Source: PALSA-1316 sp964499365
Lineage (GTDB): Bacteria; Nitrospirota; Thermodesulfovibrionia; Thermodesulfovibrionales; UBA6898
Length of the DNA stretch: 64,000 bases
Direction of reading: 5' to 3'
Assembly: GCA_964499365.1 (NCBI GenBank)
Contig: CAZCKU010000002.1
Span: 310,001 to 374,000 of the forward strand
Shown here: piece by piece, positions 61,667 through 64,000 of the stretch
Position numbering within the stretch: position 1 is the first letter of the stretch
Layout of the letters: each line of letters begins with the position of its first letter
Notes under the pieces: generated by a model
Databases searched by the model: none
What the model was told of the DNA's origin: nothing
What the model saw: only the letters and a program-made list of their open reading frames with translations
Program-made: the position numbers and the translations under genes

Positions 61667-62890
61667 TTACTTCTCGACGATCTTTATCCTGTTTTTATTG
61701 GTGCCGGGCCTCATTTTTTCGATAGGCCTCACCACAAGCTTGTCCCCCGGCTTGACGCCGCTGAGGACCTCAACCATATCTCCGATTGCCGGGCCGAGAG
61801 TCACGGCCGTCTCGATTGCCTGATCACCCTTCACCAGAAAAACGGCATGAGCCCCCTGTCTTGTTATGACTGCCCCGGGAGGAACTGCGGTCCGCGGCTT
61901 CTCCTCCCCGTCTGTCAGCGCTCGCTGAAGAAAGGCAACCTTGGCGCTCATCTCGGGGAGGATGCGGTTATCCGAATCCAAAAAAGCAACTTTCACCAGT
62001 ATGGTCGCCCGCGTGCGGTCGGCTGTCGGTACGATCATATGCACCAGTCCCCTGAAGCGCAGGTCCGGAAAGGCGTCGAGCTGGATCTCGCAGGGTTGTC
62101 CCCGCTTCACCTGGTTCAGGTTCGACTCGGCAACGTCCACCTCCACCTGCAGGGAGCCCATGTCCGCGAGGGTGACAACGGAGGCCCGCGCATTTGCAGC
62201 AGCGCCGAGCGGTGTCACAATATCGCCGATGTCCGCATTCTTGGTCAGAACAACGGCATCGAACGGCGCCCGTATCTGGGCATACTCTACCGCAACGTCT
62301 GCAGACTTCAGGCCTGCCCGCGCGGCCCTGATTCCCGCCTCTCCCCCGGCAACGCCTGCAGCCGCCTTCTTGAGACGGGCATCAGCCAGATCAAATTCCT
62401 GGCGCGAGACGTACCCTTTTTCGATCAAGTCCCGGGTCCGCGCAAATGAACGTTCCGCGTCCTGCAGTTCGGCAAGGGCCTGTTTGCCGGCTTCGACAGC
62501 GCCGGCGAGCTGTGCTGCAGCCTGCTCTTTCGCGGCGACGGCATCGTCATTTTCGAGCCTTGCCAGGACGTCCCCTTTTTTCACCCTGCTGCCCTCCTCC
62601 ACCATCAGCGCAACCAGACGACCGGTCAACTTGGAAGCAACCGCGGCCTTGCGCTGGGGAACGACATATCCGCTGGCATTCAAAAGCGTTATCGTCTGTG
62701 AGGGATAGACCATCGTGACCAGGGCAACGTCGACCTGGGTGGCGGGACTGAAGAGACCGGTCAGAAGGAAAAGGCCCAGAAGCACGACGAACGCCCCGGC
62801 AGCGCCAATTTTGATCATGGCGCCTTTTTTCGTTCTTTTTCTGTCCGGTAGTGTCTTGTCTATCTTTAACTGCGCAATATCGTCAGCCAT
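61667..62890 (-). CDS. Periplasmic adaptor of an ABC or RND-type exporter (HlyD family)
   Basis: 407 aa. A membrane helix at about 29-49 (GAAGAFVVLLGLFLLTGLF) is followed by lipoyl half-motifs flanking a coiled-coil hairpin (about 110-200), YAQIRAPFDAVVLTKNADIGDIVTPLG, the beta-barrel and a C-terminal membrane-proximal domain (TRQGAHAVFLVKGDQAIETAV). GAGGAG precedes the ATG at 62890. It leads a four-gene export operon that has no TolC of its own. The TolC encoded at 40.6-41.9 kb or another elsewhere could serve. Confidence 0.92.
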   Translation of the reverse strand: MADDIAQLKIDKTLPDRKRTKKGAMIKIGAAGAFVVLLGLFLLTGLFSPATQVDVALVTMVYPSQTITLLNASGYVVPQRKAAVASKLTGRLVALMVEEGSRVKKGDVLARLENDDAVAAKEQAAAQLAGAVEAGKQALAELQDAERSFARTRDLIEKGYVSRQEFDLADARLKKAAAGVAGGEAGIRAARAGLKSADVAVEYAQIRAPFDAVVLTKNADIGDIVTPLGAAANARASVVTLADMGSLQVEVDVAESNLNQVKRGQPCEIQLDAFPDLRFRGLVHMIVPTADRTRATILVKVAFLDSDNRILPEMSAKVAFLQRALTDGEEKPRTAVPPGAVITRQGAHAVFLVKGDQAIETAVTLGPAIGDMVEVLSGVKPGDKLVVRPIEKMRPGTNKNRIKIVEK

Positions 62891-62930
62891 GCAGACTCCT
62901 CAGGTACTCATCGTTCTCGGTGCTTAAGAA

Positions 62931-62939
62931 AGTATAGCA
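62931..62939 (-). promoter_or_regulatory. Extended -10 promoter candidate for the second ABC exporter operon
   Basis: The minus strand reads TGC-TATACT, about 40 bases before the adaptor ATG and downstream of the infC terminator. The motif is nearly identical to that at 56.69 kb. No strong -35 is visible. Confidence 0.5.
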
Positions 62940-63012
62940 AAACTGGACAGACGGCTTAAAGGGAGTACGTATGAGCCGGCCGGCATGCGCCTGGCAGTCT
63001 GCAGTCTCGCCC

Positions 63013-63047
63013 AATAAAAAAGGACAGCCGGGCTGTCCTTTTTTATT
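63013..63047. terminator. Symmetrical rho-independent terminator after infC
   Basis: A perfect hairpin, GGACAGCC-G-GGCTGTCC, is flanked by six A and six T, so it can act in both directions. On the minus strand it ends the thrS-infC transcript 42 bases after the infC stop and separates it from the exporter operon downstream. Confidence 0.93.
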
Positions 63048-63088
63048 GTCCTCCGCAACGGACTACAATCACTGAATTCTTACGGTCT

Positions 63089-63604
63089 CTATGTCGATTT
63101 GGGTGCAATGACCATCGTGATATTCTTGCCCTCAAATTTCGGCTGCTGCTCTATCTGATATTTTCCGGTCAACTGTCCTATGATCTTTTCAAAGATCTTC
63201 AGTCCGAATTCCTGGCGGATAATCTCACGGCCCCTGAACATCATAACCACCTTCGCTTTGTCCCCGCCATCGATGAACCTGTTGATATTCTTGACCTTCA
63301 GTTCGAGGTCATGCTCATTGATCTGGGGGCGGAGCTTCACTTCCTTGACATCGGCGGTCTTTCTCGGACCGTGCTTCTTGTTCATCTGGTACTTATATTT
63401 TCCGAAGTCGAGAATCTTGCATACGGGAGGTGCTGCAGTAGGAGACACTTCCACAAGGTCGAGGTCTCTTTCGATGGCGACAGCCAGCGCGTCCCTGACG
63501 GTCATCACCCCAAGTTGCTTGCCTTCATTGTCAATGACCCGGATTTCCCTCGCCCGAATCTGGTCATTGATCCTAATACCTTTTGTGACATCCCTGCTGC
63601 TTAT
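63089..63604 (-). CDS. infC: Translation initiation factor IF-3 with AUA start codon
   Basis: 171 aa when read from ATA 63604-63602. The N-terminal RINDQIRAREIRVID and LGVMTVRDALAVA are conserved IF-3 sequence lying upstream of the first ATG (63508). Between the in-frame TAA at 63625-63623 and the GTG at 63511 there is no ATG, GTG or TTG. The ATA sits 6 bases after a perfect GGAGGT. IF-3 genes are known for rare starts (AUU in E. coli), which make translation self-limiting because IF-3 rejects such codons. The C-terminal domain (KVVMMFRGREI, KFEGKNITMVIAPK) is complete. rpmI and rplT do not follow, although they usually do. Confidence 0.93.
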   Translation of the reverse strand: MSSRDVTKGIRINDQIRAREIRVIDNEGKQLGVMTVRDALAVAIERDLDLVEVSPTAAPPVCKILDFGKYKYQMNKKHGPRKTADVKEVKLRPQINEHDLELKVKNINRFIDGGDKAKVVMMFRGREIIRQEFGLKIFEKIIGQLTGKYQIEQQPKFEGKNITMVIAPKST

Positions 63605-63616
63605 GTTTTCACCTCC
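63602..63616 (-). promoter_or_regulatory. infC ribosome binding site and AUA start, overlapping the thrS stop
   Basis: The sense strand reads GGAGGT (63616-63611), six bases GAAAAC, then ATA. The thrS stop TGA (63611-63609) begins within this ribosome site, so terminating ribosomes finish next to the infC start. This arrangement suits translational coupling plus IF-3 autoregulation. Confidence 0.8.
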
Positions 63617-64000
63617 TGGTGTTTATCTCTTCGCGCAGAAAAGATAAAAGTTCATCCGTGGTAAAGGGGCCGATATTCACCCCATTCCGCCTTCTGACCG
63701 ATACCTTATCCTCGGCCATCTCTTTGTCGCCTATTATAACCGAATAAGGTATTTTTCTAACACTGCTCTTCCTGATCTTGTTCCCTATCTTCTCGTTGTC
63801 CGTATCCAGTTCGGCGCGAATGTCCTGCTGCACCAGCATATCCAGGAGGTTCCTGGCATACGCATCGTTATTCTCGGAGATCGTCAGCACCGAGAGCTGC
63901 ACCGGAGCCAGCCAGAGAGGGAATGCCCCCGCGTAATGTTCTATAAGAATGCCGAAAAATCTTTCCAGGGAACCCATCAGCGCCCGGTGGACCATGATCG
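63609..64000 (-). CDS. thrS: Threonyl-tRNA synthetase, C-terminal part (5' end outside window)
   Basis: The last 130 residues or so are present. The class II motif 3 region MVHRALMGSLERFFGILIEHY runs into the anticodon-binding domain (FPLWLAPVQLSVLTISENND, IRAELDTDNEKIGNKIR, VIIGDKEM, VSVRRRNGVNIG). The rest lies beyond base 64000. It charges tRNA-Thr. The stop overlaps the infC Shine-Dalgarno, as in the common thrS-infC pairing. Confidence 0.95.
   Translation of the reverse strand, partial: IMVHRALMGSLERFFGILIEHYAGAFPLWLAPVQLSVLTISENNDAYARNLLDMLVQQDIRAELDTDNEKIGNKIRKSSVRKIPYSVIIGDKEMAEDKVSVRRRNGVNIGPFTTDELLSFLREEINTRR

Noticed and set aside
1..64000. tRNA genes, CRISPR arrays, toxin-antitoxin pairs, phage or insertion sequences
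   Set aside because: I inspected the intergenic gaps for T-loop signatures, spaced direct repeats and transposase or integrase frames and found none. Very short genes other than the 54-residue one could be missed by eye.

Overview
The window is about 64 kb of densely packed, moderately GC-rich chromosome from a free-living, diderm (Gram-negative) bacterium. No stretch longer than about 300 bases lacks a gene. I see no tRNA, rRNA, CRISPR array, intact insertion sequence, phage or plasmid genes. The outer-membrane beta-barrel, lipoprotein cytochrome, TolC and envelope chaperones show an outer membrane. The multiheme cytochromes, the HD-GYP and chemotaxis proteins, and the G/C-rich palindromic intergenic repeats fit an anaerobic or electron-transferring lineage such as Nitrospirota (Thermodesulfovibrionia) or Desulfobacterota. 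That placement is inference from gene content and memory, not a computed phylogeny.

Layout. 1-5.8 kb: a periplasmic FKBP isomerase (its last codons lie outside the window), an HD-GYP protein coupled to a HEAT-repeat protein with a related N-terminal module, a BaiN-type flavoprotein and Maf. 5.8-11.1 kb (minus): clpS-clpA-aat-htpG, which places the bacterial N-degron adaptor, unfoldase and Leu/Phe-transferase together. 11.2-17.2 kb (plus): an apparent four-gene operon of a decaheme lipoprotein, an MtrB/PioB-like barrel, an orphan ABC-type binding protein and a chemoreceptor. 17.2-23.5 kb (minus): a HEAT-like hypothetical, tlyA, ispA, guaA, guaB and a membrane protein. 23.5-25.6 kb: panB and a CorC/HlyC-type protein. 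25.7-31.2 kb (minus): hrcA-grpE-dnaK-dnaJ-rsmE behind a sigma70-like promoter and a perfect CIRCE operator. 31.2-37.7 kb (minus): polyamine genes (aminopropyltransferase and basic amino-acid decarboxylase), a hydrolase, queE, a DMT transporter and glgB.

37.9-45.9 kb (minus): a drug-efflux island, tetR-macA-like-macB-like (split ATPase and permease)-tolC-emrA-emrB, with a palindromic candidate operator before tetR. 46-53 kb: a hybrid histidine kinase, a tiny barrel-like protein coupled to yihY and der, and an HD-GYP sensor with a c-type heme motif in its periplasmic domain. 53.1-58.6 kb: an envelope cluster of a duplicated PpiC/TPR protein, an SH3-NlpC/P60 hydrolase, a trypsin-fold/TPR protein whose catalytic residues are all lost, a SurA-like chaperone, a HAMP-like membrane protein and a small secreted zincin. 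58.6-62.9 kb: a second MacAB/LolCDE-type ABC export operon without its own TolC. 63-64 kb: infC and the 3' end of thrS. infC appears to start at AUA and is followed by a strong symmetrical terminator.

Most promising for new biology: (i) the porin-cytochrome conduit genetically coupled to a binding protein and chemoreceptor; (ii) the heme-c HD-GYP sensor; (iii) the envelope cluster with the pseudo-protease and duplicated PpiC/TPR protein; (iv) infC with an AUA start and its Shine-Dalgarno overlapping the thrS stop. Unusual starts supported here are GTG (dnaJ, heme HD-GYP), TTG (glgB, macA-like, hybrid kinase) and ATA (infC).
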